Shown: in pieces, positions 1-10,123 of the stretch
Position numbering within the stretch: the stretch's first letter is position 1
How the letters are laid out: the number at the start of each line of letters is the position of its first letter
Assembly: GCF_037102585.1 (NCBI RefSeq)
Contig: NW_027043820.1
Location: forward strand, 2,266,501 to 2,330,500
Length of the DNA stretch: 64,000 bases
Source of the DNA: Saccharomycopsis crataegensis
Taxonomy: Eukaryota; Ascomycota; Saccharomycetes; Ascoideales; Saccharomycopsidaceae
Direction of reading: 5' to 3'
The notes under the pieces: generated by a model
Told to the model about the DNA's origin: nothing
Seen by the model: only the letters and a program-made list of their open reading frames with translations
Database searches by the model: none
Made by a program: the position numbers and the translations under genes

Positions 1-2836
1 CCGCTTCTGTCATATTCTCAAAGAACAACTTCACAATTGTGTCATTCTCTCTGTCACGAATCACTTTGTAGAAAAACTGCCAGATGCTCACAGTAAGCAG
101 CAATGGGACGTCTTTGCTTAAAAGTGTCAACATTGGTTTCAAGAAATAATAAGCGGCCCTTGAATCCTTTGATTTATTAGGAGTGTCACCAATGTACTTA
201 GTAACGATGGTAATAATACCTTGGATGACTTGCTCCGCACAAGACTTACTGACTTGGTCAAATGTATCATCATCACAACAAGCCTTGGGCAAACAATCAT
301 TAAATAGTCTTAATAAGGTTTTCCAAAAATCATCCATATCGGCTGCAGGAATTTTGGCAAGATCTAATCCTCTCCACAATAAGACAAAGTATTTGATGTT
401 AATTTTATCAACAATCGATGTTGGTGCCGAATTGATAGTTTGAAACGTAATCGAAAAAATATCAATATTCTGCTCAGTGGGGATATCTTTGACACAGATT
501 GGGTGATTATCTAAGATGGTACCAAAGAATTGGCAAAGATACTCTAACATCGAAATATTCTCTGCAAAATTTTTTTGTGCTATCACTGGCTTTAATAATT
601 CTATCACCACAGGAAGAGTCTTAAAAATATTAGCTTTGTATAAACATATACTCTTTGCAGAAACATTGGCTCCAGTTTTATCAAAGTAACCACGAATAAA
701 TAGAATGAAATATTTTCGATATCCAGGTCTAGTACAAAAATAATCCACCATCAAGGGAATGGCATTGGTGGCTTCAAATTCTTGTTCAAACCCCCCATTT
801 TTGCCAAGGTTCTCTAGAATAAAGAACACTTTTTCGTGTAAAAAAGATTGGGAATCTTCAAGGACCGGAACGAGCAAAACGTTGAAAAAATCCCATTCTT
901 TCACAATTTCATTCAAGATTTCTCGTTTTTCAGCACCAATAAACATAATAAGAACGTTGAGAACTTTATAGGCATTAAATTTCACATCGTCGTTTTCCGA
1001 ACTTAACGCCAAAGAATAAATCTCCATTAAAAACGTTGGATGACTGATCAAATGATCCAGCCTTTTAGACTGTATGATGACATTTGCGAGGAACATTAAA
1101 ATGAGTCTTTTAAATTCATCTTCAGCCCCCGCAAGCAATGTTGAAAAAGTAGAGTAGTATTCTTCATTTAGTTCGAAGCTGGCAAGTGATAATCCCACGC
1201 AAGCATTCATCAACCTCATGGCATCCTCATTCTGCAATTCTATGATCTTGGGGACAAAGAAATTGAGATAATCACCGTGGCACAACGTATCATGTAACCT
1301 TTTATGTTGCGCAGTAGATTGTCTCAATATATACTGTGATATGAAGAAGAACTCTACTCGGTCCTCTTCACAGAGAATCTGCTCTTTACCATTAGATTTC
1401 TGGAGCACGTCCTTTAATTTTTCCATCTTTTTTGCAACATAAAAAAAAAAAACTGTGTCATCAATCATCTTGGAAAACTCATTGTCTGCACAATGAGCAC
1501 GATAGAAATTGGCTACCGGAAGTTTAAGTTCTTGGTTATCGTTATTTAGAATGATGAATAATTTATTGACCAAAGACCTTTTTTTATTTTGAGGAATCTT
1601 TGGCAAACAAAAGTCAAGTAAATCAGTCATGGCCTGCACCTGCTCCTTATTAGTGATATTGGCTGATTTCCAATTATCTAAGAGGTAGTTTATGAATTCC
1701 GCGATATCAATTCTTTGGTCAGTACTGTTTTCATCCTCCCCAGATTTCCATACCCGTTGGCGTTCACGAAGATAAAGGAATTCAAAATTCCTAACCACCA
1801 AAATATCTTTTGGGTAATCGCTTTGGCGGACCATGGGATCCGTTTGATTTTTATACATATCAAACAATTCTCGGATAATAAAAATATTTGACGCTAATAA
1901 TTGCCTGACCATCTCCATATTCAAATTTGGATTGGTTATCAAGAAGAAATGGAGAAAGTACTGAAGATGATATTGGATTTCAAAAGAGGAATTGAGTTCT
2001 TGGGAAAGGTAGCACACCCAATCCCGTAGTTTTGTAGAGACTTCTATCTCCACAAGAGCTCCAATGGATTCTTTGTGAGCATCAAACAAACATGACAAAT
2101 ACTGTAATACGCCTATGATCACTGGGGTCAGATGGAATGTTGGTTTTGGAGCTTTGGGTTTTTTGAACAAGCCTAATGCCTTAGAGGTTGAGCTAGGATA
2201 CTTTAAAGATATCGGTTTTAGTAGATCACAAATAATGACAGCTAACTTGGTATCAGGGATAACATTGGAATGCAATTTTGACAAGAGTTCAAAGCAAAGA
2301 TACATGCTTTGGAGATTGGAGGGATTCTTTAATACTGGAATCATAAATGTTTCAATGATCCACTGGTCAAGGGCATTTGTCCGATAAACTGCATTACCAA
2401 AATACAAGTTGAACAATTTTTTGTAAGGACCAATAAGATCAGGATCCTCGTTGGTCATGATACCCCAGAGATATTCGGCAAGTCTATAGTCCTTTAACAA
2501 TCTCATTTTCCCTTCCAAAGACAACTTTGGATGTAATTTTTCAAACAATAACGTTGCTTCTTTAATATCAAGGTTATCTTGTTTATCGTGAGTGTATAGC
2601 CCTTCTAAGTAGACCATCACTTCGTGCAAAAGATTTGACTTGATAATATCATCGGGGCTTGGAGAAGGATTGAAGGAATACAAATCAACCAAGATTGGTA
2701 AAGTAGACGAGTATATTTGGGTATCATTGGCGGAGTTTGCAAGAATCAGCAGTAGTCTACCAATACCTTCGGGATGGTTGTCTTTTGAAAGAAGCACAAA
2801 CTCTTTAACGGCGGATCGGAATGATTGTGTTGTCAT
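1..2836 (-). CDS. Large helical-repeat protein, not recognised; C-terminal part lies beyond the left edge
   Basis: An uninterrupted minus-strand reading frame starts at the ATG at 2834-2836 (MTTQSFRSAVKEFVLL) and stays open for 945 codons to base 1, so the stop codon is outside the window. The translation is almost wholly helical, with short hydrophobic-polar repeats (for example LISHPTFLMEIYSLAL and FNAYKVLNVLIMFIG) and no signal peptide, membrane span or catalytic motif. It looks like an armadillo/HEAT-type alpha-solenoid, hence probably a scaffold or transport factor, but that is inference. A run of 12 A at 1441-1452 is read in frame as Val-Phe-Phe-Phe-Tyr. The gene is divergent from the ABC transporter gene. 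I could not assign a family. Confidence 0.85.
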   Translation of the reverse strand, partial: MTTQSFRSAVKEFVLLSKDNHPEGIGRLLLILANSANDTQIYSSTLPILVDLYSFNPSPSPDDIIKSNLLHEVMVYLEGLYTHDKQDNLDIKEATLLFEKLHPKLSLEGKMRLLKDYRLAEYLWGIMTNEDPDLIGPYKKLFNLYFGNAVYRTNALDQWIIETFMIPVLKNPSNLQSMYLCFELLSKLHSNVIPDTKLAVIICDLLKPISLKYPSSTSKALGLFKKPKAPKPTFHLTPVIIGVLQYLSCLFDAHKESIGALVEIEVSTKLRDWVCYLSQELNSSFEIQYHLQYFLHFFLITNPNLNMEMVRQLLASNIFIIRELFDMYKNQTDPMVRQSDYPKDILVVRNFEFLYLRERQRVWKSGEDENSTDQRIDIAEFINYLLDNWKSANITNKEQVQAMTDLLDFCLPKIPQNKKRSLVNKLFIILNNDNQELKLPVANFYRAHCADNEFSKMIDDTVFFFYVAKKMEKLKDVLQKSNGKEQILCEEDRVEFFFISQYILRQSTAQHKRLHDTLCHGDYLNFFVPKIIELQNEDAMRLMNACVGLSLASFELNEEYYSTFSTLLAGAEDEFKRLILMFLANVIIQSKRLDHLISHPTFLMEIYSLALSSENDDVKFNAYKVLNVLIMFIGAEKREILNEIVKEWDFFNVLLVPVLEDSQSFLHEKVFFILENLGKNGGFEQEFEATNAIPLMVDYFCTRPGYRKYFILFIRGYFDKTGANVSAKSICLYKANIFKTLPVVIELLKPVIAQKNFAENISMLEYLCQFFGTILDNHPICVKDIPTEQNIDIFSITFQTINSAPTSIVDKINIKYFVLLWRGLDLAKIPAADMDDFWKTLLRLFNDCLPKACCDDDTFDQVSKSCAEQVIQGIITIVTKYIGDTPNKSKDSRAAYYFLKPMLTLLSKDVPLLLTVSIWQFFYKVIRDRENDTIVKLFFENMTEA

Positions 2837-3181
2837 GGGTTGGCAGTTGTCGCTGAGCCATCACCGATCAGGAAAATATATACGTAATAGTGATGATAAT
2901 GATATGTGTTAAGGGACCAATGGGTGCCAGTTTGGGAAGGACGTTGGAGTACTCCAGCACGGATGATATCACTGCCGGTTCGGGGGGAGCACCAGCCATC
3001 CGATACGGCAAGGTCGACGGCAACGAATTTGGCCATCCCAGAACCTCAACGCTTTCATCAAATGTAGATTTCGGGGAATGATAAGAATGTTGTCAAGAAG
3101 AACTCTACCAAGGCCCTTCTCAGTGATTGATATATATTTAGTGAAGTAGTAGTCAAAACTTTTTTGACGTATGTGAGACAA

Positions 3182-3196
3182 CGCATGAATCATGCG
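3182..3196. promoter_or_regulatory. Perfect 15-base palindrome with a TGA-A-TCA centre
   Basis: The sequence CGCATGAATCATGCG is symmetrical around base 3189 with 7-base arms. The centre TGAATCA resembles the half-site layout bound by fungal bZIP factors of the Gcn4/Yap type (TGA-N-TCA). It lies about 350 bases from the upstream gene and 645 from the ABC transporter gene. That it is a factor site is inference. Confidence 0.4.
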
Positions 3197-3716
3197 CATA
3201 TAGCAGAAATAAGAAGAAGAGGAAGAAAAGGAAGTGCGATACCCACGATACTGGATTACAATCCATGTCGATACTCCACCGGCAGTAGGGCAGTGTCATC
3301 GTAATATTTCCCAGTAGGAGGTACTGGGAATATTAATGGGAAAAGGGGGAGGGCTGGGCTGCGGGAAGGTCAGGGCAGGGTAACGCACTAATCTCCAGAA
3401 GACAACCTGCAGCTGGCCGAAAGCGGAAATTCTGCGACGCTCCATTTGATAATCTTTGGGGGGGAAGCGAGGGGAGGGTGACGACCAACTATCAGACACC
3501 CATCACAGATTAGCATGTGGGTGATATAGTGTCTATATCTACTTATAGATATATACATATATATATATACCCCACCAGAAGATAATGAAAATATTAGCAC
3601 TGTAATGGCTATTTCGTATCGTAGAATCTCCGTAGTTCTCTATTGTCAGTGACTGGGCATCGCCAATCAATCAACCTGGCTTCCGGGAACACTCTAGTAT
3701 ATAGCGTTATCAAACC

Positions 3717-3742
3717 TTTTTTTTTTTTTTTTTTTTTTTTTC
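3717..3742. promoter_or_regulatory. Poly(dT) tract, 26 bases
   Basis: Unbroken run of 26 T in the leader or core promoter of the ABC transporter gene. Such tracts exclude nucleosomes in yeast promoters. Similar but shorter runs precede many other genes in this window. Confidence 0.7.
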
Positions 3743-3840
3743 AGTATTAGTGCAGGAAAAATTCCCAAACCTACTCATTCTCTTTCCACCCTTCTCCTTC
3801 TTTCCCCAAAGAAAACCAAATACCCTACAATCCACTAAGA

Positions 3841-6800
3841 ATGTCCTCAAATTCTACCGGATGTCCTGTATATTGGAACTCTGCCGAATTCGACTTGACT
3901 GCGTGTGGTAGACATATCCTTTTCGATACTGGCTTGCCATTACTTATCTTGGCGTCATCGCTCATTTACCTCTCCCATTACTATATCACGAACTTCAACC
4001 ACTTCAAGCATCCAACTTTGCTTTTCACCCCTCAAGAAGCCCAACCTTTGCTCGGCAACAATGTTCAAGAATCAGAGTATTACGATGATGCTGACGAAGG
4101 TGAGTCTGCCCTGGTTGAACATTACGGGTCCACCACCGATGCGTCAGTGTCTAAAGGCGAATTGATTAAAAGACAACATTTCGATATCCACTCTTTGAAA
4201 TTCACTAATGAAGATGGCTCTCCTCATGGAAAAACCCTTATGGTATACCGTAACTGTGCTGAGCGTCTGAAACTTATCACTGAAGAATTCATCTTAATTG
4301 GGCAATTCTTACTTCATTTAGCCGTGTTTAGCATGTCATCATTAAATTCCGAATGGTCAAATGACAATTCTGCCGCTGTTCGTTTGGGATTCTGGACTTA
4401 TTTTTTGGCCATTGGTACTCTCAGATTATTGAATATCAATAATACCTGGCTCTTTTATCACAAATACTGTCCAAACTTGTGGGCTAACTCCACTTTTGCT
4501 TACACTTTGCTTTTCATTGTCAATATGATTCTCACTCGTTCTTTTGTTGTCAATGATTACGCAAACTCTTTCACTAGCAAATACTACCTTTCTCAGGTCA
4601 TTATTTCTGTGGCTTTATTCCTCCTCACCTGGACTTCCACCATTGGCGATAAGCCAGTCAAATTATACAAAGTTGGTGACATGATTCCATCTCCTGAAAA
4701 CAACATTTCTTTGCTTTCTTTTTCCATTTACGACTGGATTGACCCAATGATCATGAAAGCTTATCGCTCAGGTATCACCACTTCAGACATTTGGAGTTTG
4801 AGAGATGATGATTATGCTTATGTGGTACTCAAAAAATTCGAAGATTTCAAAACCAGTTCTCGTTTCGCTTTGAAATTATTCAAGTATTTCAAAGGCTTGT
4901 TTGGTTTGCAAGCGGCCTTAACCATTCTTGAATCATTCTTGATGTTTGCCCCAACTTATTTCTTGAAAAAACTCTTGGAATACGTTCAAGCTCCAGAAAA
5001 AACTCCAACTAACTTGGCTTGGTTTTATTTGTTTTTGATGTTCTTTTTGAGATTGACCAATACTTTGTGCTTTGGGGTAGCTTTGTTCCTTGGTAGAAGA
5101 ATCTGTATTAGAATGAAGGCCATCATCATTGGGGAAATTTATTCTAAGGGTTTAAGACGTAAAATGGCCGTCAATAACAAGAGTAGCAGTTCATCTAGCA
5201 AATCTGACTCTGAGGAAACTGATGACAAGAATAAAGAAGATGCTAAAGGTAAAGAGTCTTTGGACGATGAACAGATTAGAGATATTGGTGGAATTATCAA
5301 TTTGATGTCTGTCGATGCTTTCAAAGTGTCTGAAATTTGTGGGTACTTGCACTATTTTGTTAGTGGGGCCTTGTCTTCATGTATTTCCATCGTTTTCCTC
5401 TATCAATTACTTGGTTGGAGTGCCCTTGTTGGTGCAATTGCCATTGTTGCCCTTTTGCCAGTTAACTATAAGATTTCCTTAAAAGTTGGTGATTTGCAAA
5501 AGAAAATTTTAGGGATTACCGATAAGAGAATTCAAAAGTTGAACGAATCTTTGAACTCCATTAGAATCATCAAGTTCTTTACTTGGGAATCTAAATTTTA
5601 CAATCAAATTCTCGATGTTCGTTCTGAAGAATTGGCTGCATTGAAAACTAGATTGCTTGTGTCTGTCGGTGGTAATTTCTTATCATTCTTAATCCCAACT
5701 TTTGTCACCATTTTGTCATTCAGTTGTTACATTTATATCGAAGGTAATGTTTTGACCACCCCTGTGGCCTTCACCTCGTTGTCTCTTTTCAATTTGCTCA
5801 GAATTCCTCTTGATGATTTGGCTTACATGTTGTCATTTGTTATTCAATCCAAGGTTTCTCTTGACAGAGTTAATGATTTCTTGGATGAGCCAGAAACTTC
5901 TAAATATGAGCAACTTAGTGAACCTCGTGACGCTAATTCTCCAATTACCGGTTTCCAAAATGCCAGTTTTGCCTGGGACGCTAACTCGAGTTCTGATTTC
6001 AAATTGAGAGATTTGGACATTGAATTTAAACAATCTAAATTGAATATTATTATCGGTGCTACCGGTTCTGGTAAGACCTCTCTTCTTTTGGCATTGCTTG
6101 GGGAAATGGAAAAGATCAAGGGTAAAGTCTTCCTTCCTGGTGCTGCAAACGCTCGTTCTGCCCTTATTCCTGATCCAAAAACCGGTCTCACCGATTCTGT
6201 TGCTTATTGTGCCCAAGCTGCTTGGTTATTGAACGATTCTATCAAAAATAACATTTTATTCGCTGCTCCTTATAATGCCAAGCGTTATAAAGCCGTGGTT
6301 GCCGCTTGTGGTCTTTCTCGTGATTTTGAAATCTTGGAATACGGTGATGCTACCGAAGTTGGGGAAAAAGGGATTACTTTATCTGGTGGTCAAAAGCAAC
6401 GTGTGTCCCTCGCCCGTGCTTTGTATTCTTCTTCGAAAACCGTGTTGTTGGATGACTGTCTTTCTGCTGTCGATTCTCATACCGCTCTTTGGGTTTATGA
6501 AAACTGTATTACTGGTAAGTTAATGGAAAACAGAACATGTTTGTTGGTCACCCATAATGTGGCATTAAGTGTCAAAAGAGCCCAATGGGTCGTGGTATTG
6601 GACAATGGTAAAATTCAACTCCAAGGTACTCCAAAGAAATTATTAGAAGATGGTTACTTTGGTGACGATAAATTGATTGAAGCTGCCATTTTAAACGAAG
6701 AAGACACCCATGTGGCCATTGTTGAAGATGTTGAAGAAGAAGATGAAAACGAAGTCACCGCAATTTCTGTTAATTTGGTTTCTAACAGACGTGCATCCCA

Positions 6801-8964
6801 CGTGGCTGGTCCAAGAGGTTCTAGTTTGCCATATGATATTGACAATAATGAAGAAGAACTTCAATTGGAAAGAGTTGTCTCTAAAGTTAGTACCATTGCT
6901 ACTAGAGTTACTACCACCGCTGATAATGGTGAAACAGACGCTCCAGTACACAATTTGATCAAAGAAGAAGCTAAGGCAGAAGGGGTTGTTAGTTTGGACG
7001 TTTATATCTTTTACGCTAAGCGTTTTGGTAGTTATTTCATCTGGGGATTCTTATTGGCGTTGTTTGTCGGTTCTCAAATCGTGAACATTGGTCAATCTTG
7101 GTGGGTGCGTCGTTGGGCTTACGATTCCGAATCTGGTAATATCTCCATCAATCTTTTTGGTACCACCAAAGTTTTCAGTACCGGTACTGTGATGGCTGAT
7201 TTTGTTAGTAATGAAAAATTATGGAAATCTCCAATGGGTTATATTTTGACCGATGACCATGGCGCTTCACTTCACAATACTGCTTTCTACATGACAGTGT
7301 ACACTGGTATCGGGTTCTGTTTTGCATTCATTTGTTGTTTCAGAGATTACATGGTGTTTGTTCAAGGTATCGAAGCCTCGAATTCCATCTTTGTTGAATT
7401 GTTGGATAAAGTGTTCCGCGCCAAGATTAGATTCTTCGATGCCACCCCAATTGGCCGTATCATGAACCGTTTCTCCAGAGATATCGAATCCATTGATCAA
7501 CAATTGGCGCCAATGGCTCAAGGGGGGTTCATTTCTTTGATTGTCACTGCTTCTACCCTTGTGTTGATTGTTTCCATCACCCCTGCATTCTTTTTGTTCG
7601 CGGTGTTCATCATGGGAATGTTTTATTTGATTGCCGTATTTTATTTGACGTTGTCTCGTGAATTGAAACGTTATGAATCAATCTCTAGATCTCCTATCCA
7701 TCAACATTTCAGCGAAACTTTGATTGGGGTCACCACCATCAGAGCTTATGGTGACGAGCACCGTTTTATGCGTCAAAACTTGGACAAGATTGATAAGAAT
7801 AATGGACCATTCTTCTACTTGTGGGTGGCTAACCGTTGGTTACATTTAAGAGTTGATACCGCGGGGTCTTTTGTCACTTTTTTCGCTGGGGCATTTGTGA
7901 TTTTGAGTGTCAATTATCTTGATGCCGGTCTTGCTGGTTTATCTCTTTCTTATGCTATCTCCTTCACCGAATCTGCGTTATGGATTGTTAGACTTTATGC
8001 CGAAGTGGAAATGACCATGAATTCTGTTGAAAGATTGCAAGAATACTTGGATATTGAACAAGAACCAGCACAATTCGTTCCAGAAACCCAACCACCAAAG
8101 TCGTGGCCAAGCAAGGGGGAAATTGAAGTTAAAGATTTGTCACTTAGATATGCTCCAGAACTACCACAAGTCATCAAGAATGTATCCTTCAATGTGGAAA
8201 GTACTTCTAAAGTGGGGATTGTTGGCAGAACCGGGGCTGGTAAATCCACGATTATCACCGCATTATTTAGATTCTTGGATCCTGAAACCGGACACATTAA
8301 GATTGACGGGATTGATATCACTAGCATTGGGTTGGACGCTTTACGTCAAGCCATCACCATCATTCCACAAGATCCAACTTTGTTCACTGGTACCATTCGT
8401 TCGAACCTTGATCCATTTGACGATAAGACTGATGTAGAAATCTACGAAGCGTTACGTCGTGTCAACTTGATTTCTATGGATGAATTCAATGCTTTACAAA
8501 CCATTGCCCAATCAACTGTCGATAATAATGAAGATTCCGGAGAAAATGTCAACAAGTTTTTGGATTTGGACAGTAATGTCGAAGAAGGTGGTAAGAACTT
8601 GTCACAAGGTCAAAGACAATTAATGTGTTTGGCAAGATCTTTACTCAGAGCTCCAAAGGTGATTTTGTTGGACGAAGCCACCGCATCTATCGATTATAAC
8701 AGTGATGCCAAGATCCAACAAACCATTAGAAGTGAATTCGGAGGCAGTACGATTTTGACCATCGCTCATAGATTGAGATCGATCATTGATTACGATAAGA
8801 TTTTGGTGATGGACGCCGGGGAAGTCAAAGAGTACGATGAGCCTTGGAAATTGGTATCTGATCAAAGTACAATCTTCTACAGTATGTGTGCCAATTCTGG
8901 GGAATTGGATACTTTATTGGAAGAAGCTAAGGGAGCATATGAAAAGAAGCATGGTTCAGCCTAA
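3841..8964 (+). CDS. YBT1: ABCC/MRP-type full ABC transporter, YBT1/VMR1/MLT1 group
   Basis: Protein of 1707 residues with the MRP layout: N-terminal membrane domain, membrane domain 1, nucleotide-binding domain 1 (NBD1), acidic linker, membrane domain 2, NBD2. NBD1 has Walker A GATGSGKT near residue 740, signature LSGGQ near 847 and Walker B VLLDDCLSAVD near 868. The Asp in place of the catalytic Glu is usual for MRP NBD1. NBD2 has GRTGAGKST near 1462, a variant signature LSQGQ near 1586 and LLDEATASID near 1607. A Ser/Asp/Glu/Lys-rich insertion (about residues 440-470) in a loop of membrane domain 1 is typical of the yeast YBT1/VMR1/NFT1 and Candida MLT1 vacuolar transporters, which pump bile acids and conjugates into the vacuole. 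The exact orthologue within that group is uncertain, so the symbol is a group label. Confidence 0.9.
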   Translation: MSSNSTGCPVYWNSAEFDLTACGRHILFDTGLPLLILASSLIYLSHYYITNFNHFKHPTLLFTPQEAQPLLGNNVQESEYYDDADEGESALVEHYGSTTDASVSKGELIKRQHFDIHSLKFTNEDGSPHGKTLMVYRNCAERLKLITEEFILIGQFLLHLAVFSMSSLNSEWSNDNSAAVRLGFWTYFLAIGTLRLLNINNTWLFYHKYCPNLWANSTFAYTLLFIVNMILTRSFVVNDYANSFTSKYYLSQVIISVALFLLTWTSTIGDKPVKLYKVGDMIPSPENNISLLSFSIYDWIDPMIMKAYRSGITTSDIWSLRDDDYAYVVLKKFEDFKTSSRFALKLFKYFKGLFGLQAALTILESFLMFAPTYFLKKLLEYVQAPEKTPTNLAWFYLFLMFFLRLTNTLCFGVALFLGRRICIRMKAIIIGEIYSKGLRRKMAVNNKSSSSSSKSDSEETDDKNKEDAKGKESLDDEQIRDIGGIINLMSVDAFKVSEICGYLHYFVSGALSSCISIVFLYQLLGWSALVGAIAIVALLPVNYKISLKVGDLQKKILGITDKRIQKLNESLNSIRIIKFFTWESKFYNQILDVRSEELAALKTRLLVSVGGNFLSFLIPTFVTILSFSCYIYIEGNVLTTPVAFTSLSLFNLLRIPLDDLAYMLSFVIQSKVSLDRVNDFLDEPETSKYEQLSEPRDANSPITGFQNASFAWDANSSSDFKLRDLDIEFKQSKLNIIIGATGSGKTSLLLALLGEMEKIKGKVFLPGAANARSALIPDPKTGLTDSVAYCAQAAWLLNDSIKNNILFAAPYNAKRYKAVVAACGLSRDFEILEYGDATEVGEKGITLSGGQKQRVSLARALYSSSKTVLLDDCLSAVDSHTALWVYENCITGKLMENRTCLLVTHNVALSVKRAQWVVVLDNGKIQLQGTPKKLLEDGYFGDDKLIEAAILNEEDTHVAIVEDVEEEDENEVTAISVNLVSNRRASHVAGPRGSSLPYDIDNNEEELQLERVVSKVSTIATRVTTTADNGETDAPVHNLIKEEAKAEGVVSLDVYIFYAKRFGSYFIWGFLLALFVGSQIVNIGQSWWVRRWAYDSESGNISINLFGTTKVFSTGTVMADFVSNEKLWKSPMGYILTDDHGASLHNTAFYMTVYTGIGFCFAFICCFRDYMVFVQGIEASNSIFVELLDKVFRAKIRFFDATPIGRIMNRFSRDIESIDQQLAPMAQGGFISLIVTASTLVLIVSITPAFFLFAVFIMGMFYLIAVFYLTLSRELKRYESISRSPIHQHFSETLIGVTTIRAYGDEHRFMRQNLDKIDKNNGPFFYLWVANRWLHLRVDTAGSFVTFFAGAFVILSVNYLDAGLAGLSLSYAISFTESALWIVRLYAEVEMTMNSVERLQEYLDIEQEPAQFVPETQPPKSWPSKGEIEVKDLSLRYAPELPQVIKNVSFNVESTSKVGIVGRTGAGKSTIITALFRFLDPETGHIKIDGIDITSIGLDALRQAITIIPQDPTLFTGTIRSNLDPFDDKTDVEIYEALRRVNLISMDEFNALQTIAQSTVDNNEDSGENVNKFLDLDSNVEEGGKNLSQGQRQLMCLARSLLRAPKVILLDEATASIDYNSDAKIQQTIRSEFGGSTILTIAHRLRSIIDYDKILVMDAGEVKEYDEPWKLVSDQSTIFYSMCANSGELDTLLEEAKGAYEKKHGSA

Positions 8965-9500
8965 GTTTGGTGATCATCAAATCATGTTTTTTTTTTGTTT
9001 TTTTTTTTTCTATGCTGTTATTTCTAATATTTTGATTTTCCCTTTGTTCTTTTATTCCTTCTATTTCCATCATTCCCATCACACCTTATTTTATTCCATT
9101 CCATCCAATTCATATAATAGATTCCTTTCTGTTTTATCATTTTATTTTCATATTTTTATTATTTTTTTTTAGTGCTGTGTTTTTGTCGTCATGTTTTTTT
9201 ATTCATAGGTTACATACTAAAACTGAATTTTGCCTTACTGATTGTTGTATTTTCGATTACTTTATCTTTGTCTTTGTCTTCGTCTTTTTTTTAAAAAAAA
9301 AAATATTCATATAAATCACAAGTTTAAATTATTAACTCCTAATATTTTTCCTACAATTTATGTCTATATGTAATAAAAGCCCGACGTTAAAAAGATGTTA
9401 TATATAATACAGTGAGTGTAAAGAAGGCTTCTGCTTGTAGAACCAAGCCTACTAGAAATCTAAAGAAAAACAAACAAGAAAAAAGATCTAATAAAACCCA
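8965..9500. other. Convergent 3' intergenic region
   Basis: AT-rich, T-rich on the plus strand just after the transporter stop, with several T runs and TATATAATA-type stretches that suit 3' end processing. It separates the transporter gene from the converging DAD3 gene. No reading frame of interest seen. Confidence 0.6.
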
Positions 9501-9833
9501 TTATTTGGTGGAGTCTAATGTGACATTGACAGTTCCGTCCAGCGACTGGAGAATCCCATTGTTGATCACCTCGTTCCCGTCATTCTCATCGTAATTTATA
9601 TCTTGCTGATGTTTCACGATAAAGCTGAATGCTGAGGATTTAATTAAAGTAAATAATAGACCGATCTTGTTCTCCAAGAACCGAAGTTGTTCGATCAATT
9701 GTGGTGTTGGCGATTTGTTCAAGGTTTCTAGTTGGTGGTTGATTTTCTTAAGCTGGCGAAGCGCAAGCTGGTATTGTGCTAGTACCTCATACTCTGTGTC
9801 GTTTACCTGGGTTCTGTCTATTGATTCTTCCAT
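9501..9833 (-). CDS. DAD3: DASH/Dam1 complex subunit Dad3
   Basis: Small protein of 110 residues (S. cerevisiae Dad3 is 94). The core resembles Dad3: an N-terminal segment with EYEVLAQYQLALRQLKKI, then LRFLENKIGLLFTLIKSSAF, matching the family's conserved heptad segment (KIGLVGTLLKGSVYSL in S. cerevisiae, from memory). Dad3 is part of the ten-protein ring that couples kinetochores to spindle microtubules. The start ATG at 9831-9833 is the only reasonable one. The C-terminal tail after about residue 75 is Asn/Asp-rich and longer than in S. cerevisiae. It converges with the ABC transporter gene and diverges from the POM33-like gene. Confidence 0.82.
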   Translation of the reverse strand: MEESIDRTQVNDTEYEVLAQYQLALRQLKKINHQLETLNKSPTPQLIEQLRFLENKIGLLFTLIKSSAFSFIVKHQQDINYDENDGNEVINNGILQSLDGTVNVTLDSTK

Positions 9834-10123
9834 TAGTAACTATTTCCTTCATCATTATATCAGCATCATCATCATCTCATCTACAGGCGATTTTGTGTGT
9901 TTATTATCGCGCCTCCCTCCCTTGCCAGGGCTTCTAAAAGACAAAAAAAAAAAAAAAAAGTGGCAGGTTAGGGGCCCCCCACCTGAAATTGCTAGTTGCT
10001 TCAACTGAGAATTGCCTATTATCATTATTCTTTACTACTGTTATATTATATAGGAAACCAGGAAGGATAATCCGTATGTACATCATTGACGATATATGTT
10101 AAACCTCATCAGTCACTGATACC

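Larger units (their letters stand above)
2837..3840. other. Divergent promoter region, about 1.0 kb
   Basis: No convincing gene. It holds a fairly GC-rich part next to the minus-strand gene (about 2840-3080), a 15-base palindrome at 3182-3196, G-rich tracts around 3340-3480, an alternating TA stretch near 3546-3570 and a run of 26 T at 3717-3742 that ends 98 bases before the ATG of the transporter. The last two look like the core promoter of the transporter gene. Confidence 0.6.

Noticed and set aside
2833-3081. Frames of 67 and 63 codons on both strands next to the left-hand gene
   Set aside because: They overlap each other in antisense, match nothing and one overlaps the start of the large gene. 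I also looked for an upstream exon of the large gene here and found no convincing donor, branch point and acceptor set.
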